Origin: Candidatus Cybelea sp.
Lineage (GTDB): Bacteria > Vulcanimicrobiota > Vulcanimicrobiia > Vulcanimicrobiales > Vulcanimicrobiaceae
Assembly: GCA_036489315.1 (NCBI GenBank)
Contig: DASXFZ010000044.1
Coordinates: 1-64,000 of the forward strand
Direction: 5' to 3'
DNA length: 64,000 nt
Each line of letters opens with the position of its first letter. Position 1 is the first letter of the stretch. Under the pieces are notes generated by a model. That model made no database searches, was not told the origin of the DNA, and worked only from the letters and a program-made list of their open reading frames with translations. Made by a program: the position numbers and the translations under genes. Shown here one piece after another: positions 42,132 to 50,166 of the stretch.

Positions 42132-43517
42132 GTGAAGCATCGTTCTTCTATTCTGCTTTCTCTTTTCGCGATTGCACTGGTCTCGTGCAAGGGCGGCAAC
42201 TCGCTGCCTTCCGCGATTTCTAGTCAAGCCGACGCTTCGAACGCGCGTTCCGTATTCGGACCTTCCGGGAACGAAAAGATTCTGCACGCGTTCAAAGGCT
42301 CGCCAGATGGTCAAGCGCCGTACGCTGGATTATCGGCCGGCAGCCCAGGCGAGTTTTTCGGCACGACCAACGGCGGCGGCGCGACGGGTCCGAGTGGCTA
42401 TCAGGAAGGCACCGTCTTCGAAATATCGTCGGCCGGAAAAGAACGCGTGCTCTACAGCTTCAAGGGCGGCAGCGACGGAGCCGGCAACGAAGCCGGCGTT
42501 ATCGTTGGCAAAAACGGTGTGCTCTATGGCGCGACTGACTACGGCGGCGACGGAACGGGGTGCAGTTCCAACGGCTGCGGTACGGTTTACCAACTCACGC
42601 CGAACGGGAAAAAATACACTGAAAAGATCTTGTACGCTTTCAAGGGCGGAAAAGACGGCGCGCTGCCCTTGGGCGATGTGATGCTCGGAGCGAACGGCGT
42701 GCTCTACGGCATGACGACGGCCGGCGGTGGGTCGAAGACCTGTGCGCCGCCTTCCGGAGTAGCAGGCTGCGGCACGGTATTCTCTCTGACGCTTTCGGGC
42801 TCGAAATGGACCGAAAAGATCCTCCATGCGTTCAAAGGCGGAAAAGATGGCGCTTCGCCTCGCGATTCGCTGATCGCCGATAGCAGCGGCACCTTGTACG
42901 GTACGACGGAGTTTGGCGGAGGCTCTAGCGGCTGCCCAACATCGCCCTACGGCACGGCGACCTGCGGAACCGTTTTCTCGATCACGCCGAGCGGAAAAGA
43001 GACGATTTTGTACCACTTCAAGGCAGGCGCCAATGGCGACCAACCGCGCGCGGGACTCCTAGCCGGTAAGAACGGCGCGTTCTTCGGCGTCACCCTTAAC
43101 GGCGGCAGCTCGAGCGTCTGCGGAGCCAGGGGTTGCGGCACCGCTTACGAGCTGACTCGCAAAGGTAAAGGCTACACCGAGCACGTTCTCCACTCGTTCG
43201 GCAACGGCTCGCAGGACGGCATCTTTCCGGTGGATCCGGAAGGTCTCGCAGCCGACAGCAGTGGCAATATCTACGGCGCGACATCCCAAAGCCTAAGCTC
43301 GCAGGGCATCGGGACCGTCTTTGAGCTTTCGCCTTCGGGCTCGGGCTACAACGAGTCGATCCTGCACACTTTCCAGGTTGGGACCTCCGATGGAGAACTG
43401 CCCTACGGCAGCGTCGTCGTCGAGAACTCAAAGGTGTACGGCACCACGTTCGTAGGCGGCGGCACGTGCGGCACTTCGACGGAGTCCTGCGGAACGGTCT
43501 ACGAGGTTACGCCGTAA
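42132..43517 (+). CDS. GloVer-repeat lipoprotein
   Basis: A 461-residue exported protein with lipobox LVSC (cysteine about residue 19). About seven tandem repeats follow of the form G-x-LYG(T/M/A)T-x-x-GG ... GCGTV(Y/F)-x-LTPSG-x-x-x-TEKILYAFKGGKDG, the choice-of-anchor GloVer repeat, thought to form a propeller. Paired cysteines recur in several repeats. AAAGGAG precedes GTG 42132. It is followed on the same strand by the aspartyl protease gene. Function unknown. Confidence 0.88.
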   Translation: MKHRSSILLSLFAIALVSCKGGNSLPSAISSQADASNARSVFGPSGNEKILHAFKGSPDGQAPYAGLSAGSPGEFFGTTNGGGATGPSGYQEGTVFEISSAGKERVLYSFKGGSDGAGNEAGVIVGKNGVLYGATDYGGDGTGCSSNGCGTVYQLTPNGKKYTEKILYAFKGGKDGALPLGDVMLGANGVLYGMTTAGGGSKTCAPPSGVAGCGTVFSLTLSGSKWTEKILHAFKGGKDGASPRDSLIADSSGTLYGTTEFGGGSSGCPTSPYGTATCGTVFSITPSGKETILYHFKAGANGDQPRAGLLAGKNGAFFGVTLNGGSSSVCGARGCGTAYELTRKGKGYTEHVLHSFGNGSQDGIFPVDPEGLAADSSGNIYGATSQSLSSQGIGTVFELSPSGSGYNESILHTFQVGTSDGELPYGSVVVENSKVYGTTFVGGGTCGTSTESCGTVYEVTP

Positions 43518-43549
43518 ACCAGCCAAGGTAAGGCGTCTCGGAGCGAGAA

Positions 43550-45430
43550 TTGCGCGGCATGATACGCGCAACCGCTCTTCTTTCCGCACTCATCCTTGGT
43601 ACGACCGTCTCGACGGGAGCGGTAAACGCCGCTCCCGACACCCCGGCGCTTGACGCCGCGAAGATCGACCAGATCCTCGTCTCGGCGCACACGGCCGCGG
43701 GCGGAGCGGTGCTCGACGGGTTCGCAACGATGAAACAGTCGGGCAGCTTCGTCCAAAACGGCGGGCCTCCAAGCGCGTTTGAGGGCGTGACGGATCTGCG
43801 CAGCGGGTATTCCCGAAACCAAGTCGTGATCGGCCCGGCGACCTTCGTGCAAGGCTACGACGGCACGCAGTGGACGGTAGCGAACGGCTCGCTCTCGATC
43901 GTGAGCCTGCCGTCGTTCGTCGCCGACGCCGTGACGCAAGCCTACCTTAGCAGCAATGCTTTCTTTCGTCCCAACCAGCGCTCGACGATAACCTCCGGAA
44001 AAGAAGAGACCGCCGATGGACAGCACGCCTACGTGCTGCACGTCGAGCCCGCAGGCGGATCGCCGGCCGATCTGTATTTTGACGCCGCGTCCTATCGGCT
44101 CGTGAAAGTCGTGGCGCAGACGGCGCAGGGCCTCGACACCACGACCAACGCCAACTTCCAAACGGTGCAGGGCGTGCCGGTAGCGATGCGCAGCGTCGAC
44201 GTCAACAGCAGCAACACGACGACGACCACCACGGTTACTTCGGTGACGTTCGCTGCGACGGCCGATCCTGCAGCGCTGGCGCGCCCTCCCTACGTCTCGC
44301 ACGGCGAGCTCGCCGCGCCCATCTCGATTCCGTTTGTCAGCGACGCGGTCGATACGTTCGGCCACATCGTCGTCCCCGTGACGCTCGACGGAAAACGGGC
44401 CACGCTGGTTTTTGATTCCGGCGGCGGCAACTTCTTGCTGCCCGGCGCAGCGCAGCGCCTTGGCCTTCACGCCTCGGGCGGCATCGCGAGCGGCGGCGTC
44501 GGCGCGACGCAGCAGATGACCGCCTTCGCTCCCGTATCGACCGTCGATTACGGCGGCGCGCGCCTTCTCCATCAGAACTTCGTCGTCACGCCGCTCTCGT
44601 ATCCGTTCTCGCACCCGCGTAAAGGCGTCTCGCCGGAAGGCTTGATCGGCGCAGAGTACCTCGCGAACTTTCGCATCGGCGTGCGCTACGCCGACCACGT
44701 AATGGACGTCGCGCCGTTCGGCGCGCCCGCGCCTTCCGGCGGCGTGACGCTGCCGTTTAAATCCGACGGCCAGCATTCGTACGTGCTCGCGACGGTCGAC
44801 GGCGTCTCGGGATACTACCTGCTCGATACCGGAAACGCCGGCGGCGTCGTGCTCAACCTGCCGTTCGTGCAGGAACAGCATCTCTTTCCCAAGGCCGGGC
44901 TCACGTACGCGTCGCCCGGCGGGGTGGGCGGAGGTTTTCTGGACACGGTGACGGCCGCGAAATCGTTTGCGTTCGCCGGCCAAACGTTCCAAAACGTTCC
45001 GATCGCGATTCCGCAGGTGAAGTCCGGCTTCTTCGCAACGCGCGGCGTAGCGGGAAACCTTGGCTCGGCATTCCTCCAGCGCTTCACGGTTGTCTTCGAT
45101 TACAAGGCGCAGACGGCGACGTTCATTCCGAATCGCAACCTGCACATGCCGTTTCGCAGCGACCGCGTCGGGCTCAGCCTCAATCAAACCGAGGCCGCCG
45201 CCTTTGAAGTGCGGCGGGTCGTGCCGGGCAGCCCGGCGGCCCAAGCCGGCATCGCCGCCGGCGATCGCATCACCGCCTTTGCCGGCAATCGGGTCTCGGC
45301 GGGATTCGGCTCCGGCGACTTCTTTCCGTACAGCCAGGGCAGCAAACCGTTTACCGTCACCGTCGCGCGCGGCAGTGCAAGCAGAACCGTAACGCTCAAA
45401 CCGCGCCTGCTCTTACCGCCGCCGCAGTAG
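43550..45430 (+). CDS. Exported two-lobed aspartyl protease with PDZ domain
   Basis: A 626-residue protein with a signal peptide. Residues about 35-240 are a LolA-like beta domain (FVQGYDGTQWTVANG, LYFDAASYRLVKV). Two retropepsin-like lobes follow, each with an active-site triad: LVFDSGGGNFLLP and YLLDTGNAGGVVLN. A C-terminal PDZ domain (FEVRRVVPGSPAAQAGIAAGDRITAFAG) ends the protein. Both aspartates on one chain suggest a pepsin-like intramolecular pair, not a dimer. GGAG lies 6 nt before TTG 43550; ATG 43559 is an alternative. Substrate unknown; periplasmic or surface action is inferred. Confidence 0.85.
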   Translation: MRGMIRATALLSALILGTTVSTGAVNAAPDTPALDAAKIDQILVSAHTAAGGAVLDGFATMKQSGSFVQNGGPPSAFEGVTDLRSGYSRNQVVIGPATFVQGYDGTQWTVANGSLSIVSLPSFVADAVTQAYLSSNAFFRPNQRSTITSGKEETADGQHAYVLHVEPAGGSPADLYFDAASYRLVKVVAQTAQGLDTTTNANFQTVQGVPVAMRSVDVNSSNTTTTTTVTSVTFAATADPAALARPPYVSHGELAAPISIPFVSDAVDTFGHIVVPVTLDGKRATLVFDSGGGNFLLPGAAQRLGLHASGGIASGGVGATQQMTAFAPVSTVDYGGARLLHQNFVVTPLSYPFSHPRKGVSPEGLIGAEYLANFRIGVRYADHVMDVAPFGAPAPSGGVTLPFKSDGQHSYVLATVDGVSGYYLLDTGNAGGVVLNLPFVQEQHLFPKAGLTYASPGGVGGGFLDTVTAAKSFAFAGQTFQNVPIAIPQVKSGFFATRGVAGNLGSAFLQRFTVVFDYKAQTATFIPNRNLHMPFRSDRVGLSLNQTEAAAFEVRRVVPGSPAAQAGIAAGDRITAFAGNRVSAGFGSGDFFPYSQGSKPFTVTVARGSASRTVTLKPRLLLPPPQ

Positions 45431-45566
45431 CGGCGCAAGGAGTCTGCCGGGAGAAATCCAAGTCCCTCGGAGCTACCTCGGCGGGAGGTTCTCATAGAGA
45501 ATCTCCTGGCACCAATTCGCGCCGTACGGATCGTAGTGATTCTTCAAATGAAGAGCGTGCATCTCA

Positions 45567-45586
45567 CCGATCGGCTTGACGATCGG
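45567..45586. promoter_or_regulatory. Inverted repeat CCGATCG-N6-CGATCGG
   Basis: Perfect 7-bp arms 28 bp before the YVTN lipoprotein start; could be an operator or an mRNA hairpin in its leader. Confidence 0.4.
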
Positions 45587-45613
45587 CCAATAGCCTAAAA
45601 AGGAGCCAGTCCC

Positions 45614-46810
45614 ATGCGAAACTCGTTTGCCGCATTTCCCATCTCGGCGCTCGCCGCCGTCGCGCTGCTCTCCGCCTGCTCGAACGGCGGATCGCAAGGT
45701 TCGAACTCGGCGCTTCCGAATACCGGCGTGAGCCAGAGCCGCGCCCTCGCGCGGTCCGACGCCTTCCCCGACGCCGGCGCCGAGTTCGCCTACGAGGCCA
45801 ACGAAGGTTCGACCAATGTCTCCGCCTATAAAATCGCCGGCGACGGTGCACTGACGCCGGTGAAAGGCTCGCCGTTTAATGCCGGCTCCAATCCTTCGGG
45901 CGTGGCCGTCGATCCCAGCGGTAAGTTCGCGTACGCCTCCAACGCCGGCTCGGCGAATGTCTCGGCCTTCACGATCGACGCGTCGTCGGGCGCCCTCAAA
46001 CAACTCAAAGGTTCGCCGTTTGCGGGCGGCACCTCGCCCTCCGGCATCGCCGTCGATTCCAGCGGCAAGTTCGCGTTCGTCGCGAACGTCGGCCAAAGCA
46101 GCAACAGCAACGTTTCGGCGTTTTCCATCGGGAGCAGCGGCGCGCTCACGGCGGTGAAAGGATCGCCGTTCGCGGCCGGGACCAGCGCGCAGTACATCGC
46201 GACCGATCCGTCGGGTAAGTTCGTCTACGTGCCTAACGCCGGTTCGGATAACGTCTCGGCGTATAAGATCGGGAGCAACGGTGCGCTCGCGCCGGTGAAG
46301 GGGTCGCCGTTTGCCGCCGGCAGCGCGGCGTTTGGCATCGGGATCGATCCGAAAGGGAAGTTCGCGTACGTCAGCAACAACGGCGCCGGTAACGTCTCTG
46401 CCTACGCGATCAATGCGAGCAGCGGCGCGCTCACGGCGGTCAAAGGCTCGCCGTTTGCCTCGGGTGCCGGCCCGTGCAGCATCGTCGTCGATCCCAACGG
46501 CAAGTTCGTCTTCGTCCCGAATCTTAGTTCGGGAAACGTGTACGCGTATAAGATTGCGAGCAGCGGCGCGCTGACGCTGATAAAAGGCTCGCCATTCGCC
46601 GCGGGCTCCGGCGCCTGCTACGGCGCGGTCGACCCGTCGGACAAGTTCCTATACGTCGGCAACAGTAACGTTGGTACGATCTCTGCGTACCAGATCGGCA
46701 GCAGCGGCGCGCTGACGCCGATCAAGGGATCGCCGTTTACTGCCGGCTCGACACCGGCCGTTATTGCGACCTGCCGCGTCACCAACGGGAAATGCGTTCC
46801 GTCTACGTAG
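45614..46810 (+). CDS. YVTN/lactonase-type seven-bladed propeller lipoprotein
   Basis: A 398-residue exported protein with lipobox LLSAC (cysteine about residue 22). About eight highly regular repeats follow of 40-45 residues, each with VDPSGKFAYV-x-NAGS-x-NVSAY-x-I-x-SSGALTPVKGSPF(A/T)AG. The repeats resemble the 3-carboxymuconate cyclase/6-phosphogluconolactonase propeller, but the near-identical blades point to a binding or structural role. AAGGAG precedes ATG 45614. Confidence 0.9.
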   Translation: MRNSFAAFPISALAAVALLSACSNGGSQGSNSALPNTGVSQSRALARSDAFPDAGAEFAYEANEGSTNVSAYKIAGDGALTPVKGSPFNAGSNPSGVAVDPSGKFAYASNAGSANVSAFTIDASSGALKQLKGSPFAGGTSPSGIAVDSSGKFAFVANVGQSSNSNVSAFSIGSSGALTAVKGSPFAAGTSAQYIATDPSGKFVYVPNAGSDNVSAYKIGSNGALAPVKGSPFAAGSAAFGIGIDPKGKFAYVSNNGAGNVSAYAINASSGALTAVKGSPFASGAGPCSIVVDPNGKFVFVPNLSSGNVYAYKIASSGALTLIKGSPFAAGSGACYGAVDPSDKFLYVGNSNVGTISAYQIGSSGALTPIKGSPFTAGSTPAVIATCRVTNGKCVPST

Positions 46811-46814
46811 ACGA

Positions 46815-47414
46815 TTGAAACCGATCGAACCGGCTCTGCTGGAGGGGTACGGCGTGCACCTCGAGCCGTTAAACGAAGGCCACGCCGAGGGTTTGCGTGC
46901 CGCCGTCGCCGACGGGAATCTTTGGGAATTGTGGTTTACGGCCGTTCCGCGCCCCGAAGAGGTCGACGCGTATGTTGCGAGCGCACTCGCGGGCGAGCGC
47001 GCGCGGCACATGCTGCCGTGGGTCGTTCGCGATCTGCAGACCGGGCGGATCGCCGGCAGCACGCGCTACCACGACATCATCGCAGATGCCGACCGCGTCG
47101 AGATCGGGTACACCTGGTACGCACGCTCGCTGCAGGGAACCAAACTCAACCCGGCCTGCAAGCTGCTGCTGATGCGGCACGCCTTCGAAACGCTGGGCGC
47201 CGGGGTGGTCGGCTTCCGGACCGATCCGTTCAATTTCCGCTCGCAGCGCGCGATCGAGCGGCTCGGAGCCAAAAAAGACGGCGTCATTCGCCACCATTCG
47301 CGGCGCCGCAACGGAACGGTGCGCGATACCGTGATGTACAGCATCTTGAGCCACGAGTGGCCCGATGTGAAGCGTAATCTCCTCTATCGACTCGAAGTGC
47401 GCGGGAGCCTCTAG
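46815..47414 (+). CDS. GNAT-family N-acetyltransferase
   Basis: A 199-residue RimJ/RimL-like acetyltransferase: GYGVHLEPLNEGHAEGL, IGYTWYARSLQGTKLNPACKLLLMRHAFETLG (acetyl-CoA region) and NFRSQRAIERLGAKKDGVIRHHSRRRNG. It transfers acetyl from acetyl-CoA to an amine of a protein terminus or small molecule. TTG 46815 is taken as start because it follows the preceding stop and begins the conserved part. Convergent with the DUF4386 gene, overlapping by 4 bp. Confidence 0.87.
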   Translation: MKPIEPALLEGYGVHLEPLNEGHAEGLRAAVADGNLWELWFTAVPRPEEVDAYVASALAGERARHMLPWVVRDLQTGRIAGSTRYHDIIADADRVEIGYTWYARSLQGTKLNPACKLLLMRHAFETLGAGVVGFRTDPFNFRSQRAIERLGAKKDGVIRHHSRRRNGTVRDTVMYSILSHEWPDVKRNLLYRLEVRGSL

Positions 47415-48109
47415 CCGGATACGCTCCCCAAGCGTTTCACGTTCACCCCCATGATCAGCAGCCACAGCGTGATCGCAATCTCTCCGAACTGCACCGGCGT
47501 CGCGACGTTCGCGACCACCTCCGCATACTGCGGCAGAAGAATGCCGGCCGCGCTCTGCGCCAGATAAGCAAAGCAGTTCAAAATCAGCCAGACGCCGAGA
47601 AAGCGCGGAAGAAAGCCCGATTTGTAGACGAGCAGGCCGAACGGCAGCAGCCAGAGTCCCCAAAAGACCTCGTTCACCACTTCACCATCGTGGTGCAGCC
47701 TGAGGAACAGCCTGACCATCGCTTGCCGCTGCGGCTCCGAGAACGCCGACAAGAAATCGGTGCCGCCGGCAAAGAGCAGCGCGCCGAAGCTGTTGAGCGC
47801 GTTTACGAAGAAGATCGGCACATCCATCAATCCCAGAATGACCGTAAGGATCGCTAGGCTGCGATCGACGCCGCCGAGCAGAGCGTAGAGCGCGAGCACG
47901 AGGAAGATCTCCAGCGTCGCGCCGCAGAGCTCGAGGAAGATGCCCGCGCGGAAAAGCGTCTCGTGCGCGACGAGGTTGTGCGCGGTGGCGGCGGCGTTTC
48001 CCGAAACGTAGATAACGTTGGGTACGTACAGCAAGCCGACGACGCCGATCGCGATGATCGCGAGGTAGAGAACCCCGGCGACCCTCGCCCTCCGGCTCAT
48101 CGAACCCAT
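47411..48109 (-). CDS. DUF4386 membrane protein
   Basis: A 232-residue integral membrane protein with six predicted helices (AGVLYLAIIAIGVVGLLYV, GIFLELCGATLEIFLVLALYAL, LAILTVILGLMDVPIFFV, EVFWGLWLLPFGLLVYKSG, LGVWLILNCFAYLAQSA, IAITLWLLIMGV) and the family's FLPRFLG motif. Function of DUF4386 is unknown. ATG 48109 starts the conserved region; longer in-frame upstream sequence is arginine-rich and unlikely to be coding. Confidence 0.85.
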   Translation of the reverse strand: MGSMSRRARVAGVLYLAIIAIGVVGLLYVPNVIYVSGNAAATAHNLVAHETLFRAGIFLELCGATLEIFLVLALYALLGGVDRSLAILTVILGLMDVPIFFVNALNSFGALLFAGGTDFLSAFSEPQRQAMVRLFLRLHHDGEVVNEVFWGLWLLPFGLLVYKSGFLPRFLGVWLILNCFAYLAQSAAGILLPQYAEVVANVATPVQFGEIAITLWLLIMGVNVKRLGSVSG

Positions 48110-48266
48110 CGGCCGCTTCTTCGACGCCCGCGTCGAAGAAGCACCTGCCGCTTGAACGGTTATGCGGTATGGCCGGAGCTTGAGGCGCGCCCGCACCGGC
48201 ACGCGTGGGTAAGACCTCTGCATGAACGCGCGGCACGTCCGCGGGACTTGAACTAGAGGAGAGACT

Positions 48267-49190
48267 ATGCGAGTGATGGTGATCGGCGCTACCGGTGCGA
48301 TCGGTACTCCACTCGTGCGGCAGCTTCACGAGCGAGGCCACGAGGTGATCGGCACTTCCCGTTCACCGAGCAAGTTCGAGCAGCTGCGCGCGCTCGGCGC
48401 GCAGCCGATGGCGCTCGACGCGCTCGATGCCGCCGCCGTTCGCGCTGCGCTCGCCGACACGCGGCCCGACGCGGTGATCTACGAACCGACGGCGCTGTCA
48501 ACACTTTCGGACTTCAAGAATTTCGACCGAAGCTTCGCCATGACCAATCGCCTGCGGACCGAAGGGATCGATATTCTGCTGGCGGCGGCTCGTGAGGCCG
48601 GCGTGCGCCGGATTATCGCGCAGAGCTACGGCGCCTCTCGCTACGAGCGAAAGGGCGGCTCGGTGAAGACCGAAGACGATCCGCTCGACACGCCGCCGGC
48701 GGCAATGCGCGAGACCTTCGCCGCGCTGGCTTACCTCGATAAGGCGGTGACCGGCGCGGGCGGAATTGCACTACGGTACGGCGGCTTCTACGGCGCGCCG
48801 AACGACGCGCTCGTCGCCGCCGTGCGCGCCGGCAAGTTTCCGGTCGTCGGCGGCGGCGCGGGCATTCTCTCGCAGATTCAGGTGGAAGACGCCGCGGGCG
48901 CGACCGTCCTTGCGCTCGGGCACGAGGGTCCGGCGATCTACAACGTCGTTGACGACGACCCCGCGCCAAACCGCGTGTGGCTGCCGGAGCTGGCCAAGAT
49001 CCTCGGCGCGAAACCGCCGCCGCACTATCCCGTCTTGCTCGCAAGGGTCTTCGCCGGTGAAGCGTTGGTCGTCATGGCGACGCAGTCGCGCGGCGCCTCG
49101 AACGCGAAGGCAAAACGAGAACTGGGCTGGACGCTGAGGTATCCGAGCTGGCGTCAGGGCTTCGCCGCTTCGTACGCACGGAGCGCATGA
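48267..49190 (+). CDS. NAD(P)-dependent epimerase/dehydratase-like oxidoreductase
   Basis: A 307-residue extended SDR protein. The Rossmann motif is VIGATGAIGTPLVRQL; the fold continues through RRIIAQSYGASRYER and IALRYGGFYG. The usual catalytic YxxxK is represented around ALAYLDKAV, so activity is uncertain. Such genes accompany redox or sugar modification; no pathway neighbours are evident. AGGAGAG precedes ATG 48267. Confidence 0.87.
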   Translation: MRVMVIGATGAIGTPLVRQLHERGHEVIGTSRSPSKFEQLRALGAQPMALDALDAAAVRAALADTRPDAVIYEPTALSTLSDFKNFDRSFAMTNRLRTEGIDILLAAAREAGVRRIIAQSYGASRYERKGGSVKTEDDPLDTPPAAMRETFAALAYLDKAVTGAGGIALRYGGFYGAPNDALVAAVRAGKFPVVGGGAGILSQIQVEDAAGATVLALGHEGPAIYNVVDDDPAPNRVWLPELAKILGAKPPPHYPVLLARVFAGEALVVMATQSRGASNAKAKRELGWTLRYPSWRQGFAASYARSA

Positions 49191-49207
49191 CGCGCCCGGG
49201 CCACGCA

Positions 49208-49612
49208 CTATTCGTACGCTTGCAGCTCGAGCAGATTGCCGTCCGGATCGAAGACGTGAAACGAATGAACGGTATCGCCCTGCGCGCCGAAGTTGCCGGT
49301 CATCTCGCGTACGATCGGTATGCTGCGTTGCGTGAGAAACTCGGCGATCTCGGCGGGCGCGTTTTTGAGCGCGAGCGCGATGTGATTGAGGTTTCGATTC
49401 GGAGGCGTTGCCTCGCGGTGCGCGGGATCTAAAAAGGCCATGATCGTACGGGCGTCGATCCGCACCGAGGGAAAGGGGACGCGCCCGGAGCGAAACTCGC
49501 CGGTGCGTTCGGGGCGCATGCCGAGAACGCCGGCGTAGAACGCGAGGCTGCGCTGGGCGTCGCTCACGTTGAGGACGACGTGGTCCAAAGAATCAACCTT
49601 TATGCTAATCAT
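49208..49612 (-). CDS. VOC-family (glyoxalase/dioxygenase-like) protein
   Basis: A 134-residue VOC protein: DHVVLNVSDAQRSLAFYAGVLGM at the start and FHVFDPDGNLLELQAY at the end, with metal-ligand positions His (LDHV), His (LNHIAL) and Glu (LLELQ) in place. It is divergent from a MarR gene, whose operator-like sites cover both start codons. TTGACG, 17 bp, TATCTT and 9 nt to ATG 49612 give a 2-3-nt leader. Confidence 0.88.
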   Translation of the reverse strand: MISIKVDSLDHVVLNVSDAQRSLAFYAGVLGMRPERTGEFRSGRVPFPSVRIDARTIMAFLDPAHREATPPNRNLNHIALALKNAPAEIAEFLTQRSIPIVREMTGNFGAQGDTVHSFHVFDPDGNLLELQAYE

Positions 49613-49626
49613 CTTAACATGAAGAT
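49611..49626. promoter_or_regulatory. Operator-like ATCTT-N6-AAGAT at the VOC start codon
   Basis: Perfect 5-bp arms around AACATG. A related site, TCTTAACATCGAGA, is at 49654-49667 beside the MarR start. CTTAACAT is common to both. Confidence 0.5.
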
Positions 49627-49668
49627 ATCAAACAGGAACGCGTCCGTCAAGTGTCTTAACATCGAGAT

Positions 49669-50166
49669 ATGCAGGACCGGATCGACCAAATACTTGCACA
49701 GTGGAAACGCGAACGACCCGATCTCGATACGAAAGCGATGGGCTTGGTCGGGCGAATCCAGCGGACCGCAGCGGCGCTGCGGCCGCGTCTCGACGAGACG
49801 CACTCGCTCTCCGGGCTGCAGGGGGAGTCGTTCGACGTCCTGGCTTCCCTGCGGCGCTCGGGCCCACCGTACCAACTCTCTCCCACGGAGCTGTTTCGCG
49901 AGATGATGCTCACCTCGGGCGCGATGACCAATCGCATCGATCGCCTGGAAGAAGCCGGCCTGGTGTCGCGACGACCCGATCCGACCGATCGTCGCGGAAC
50001 GCTGGTCCGGCTGACACAAAAGGGGAAGGCGCTGATCGACGCCGCCACCCCCAAACACGTTGCCAACGAAGAACGGCTGCTCTCCGGCTTGAGCGCGCGC
50101 GAGCAGTTACAGCTGGGCGACCTGTTGCGCAGGCTCTTGCTGTCGTTGGGAGATGCCGGCGACTGA
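49669..50166 (+). CDS. MarR-family transcriptional regulator
   Basis: A 165-residue winged-helix regulator (LSPTELFREMMLTSGAMTNRIDRLEEAGLVSRRPDPTDRRGTLVRLTQKGKALID). Probably represses itself and the divergent VOC gene through the sites at 49611-49667, releasing when a phenolic or similar ligand binds. ATG 49669 directly follows the second site with no Shine-Dalgarno. Its last 60 bp overlap the 3' end of the convergent metallo-beta-lactamase gene. Confidence 0.92.
   Translation: MQDRIDQILAQWKRERPDLDTKAMGLVGRIQRTAAALRPRLDETHSLSGLQGESFDVLASLRRSGPPYQLSPTELFREMMLTSGAMTNRIDRLEEAGLVSRRPDPTDRRGTLVRLTQKGKALIDAATPKHVANEERLLSGLSAREQLQLGDLLRRLLLSLGDAGD

Noticed and set aside
43499-45244. A 581-codon open frame on the minus strand opposite the aspartyl protease
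   Set aside because: It is arginine/valine-rich with no motif; the plus frame has a signal peptide, two protease motifs and PDZ. Long antisense frames are expected at this GC content.
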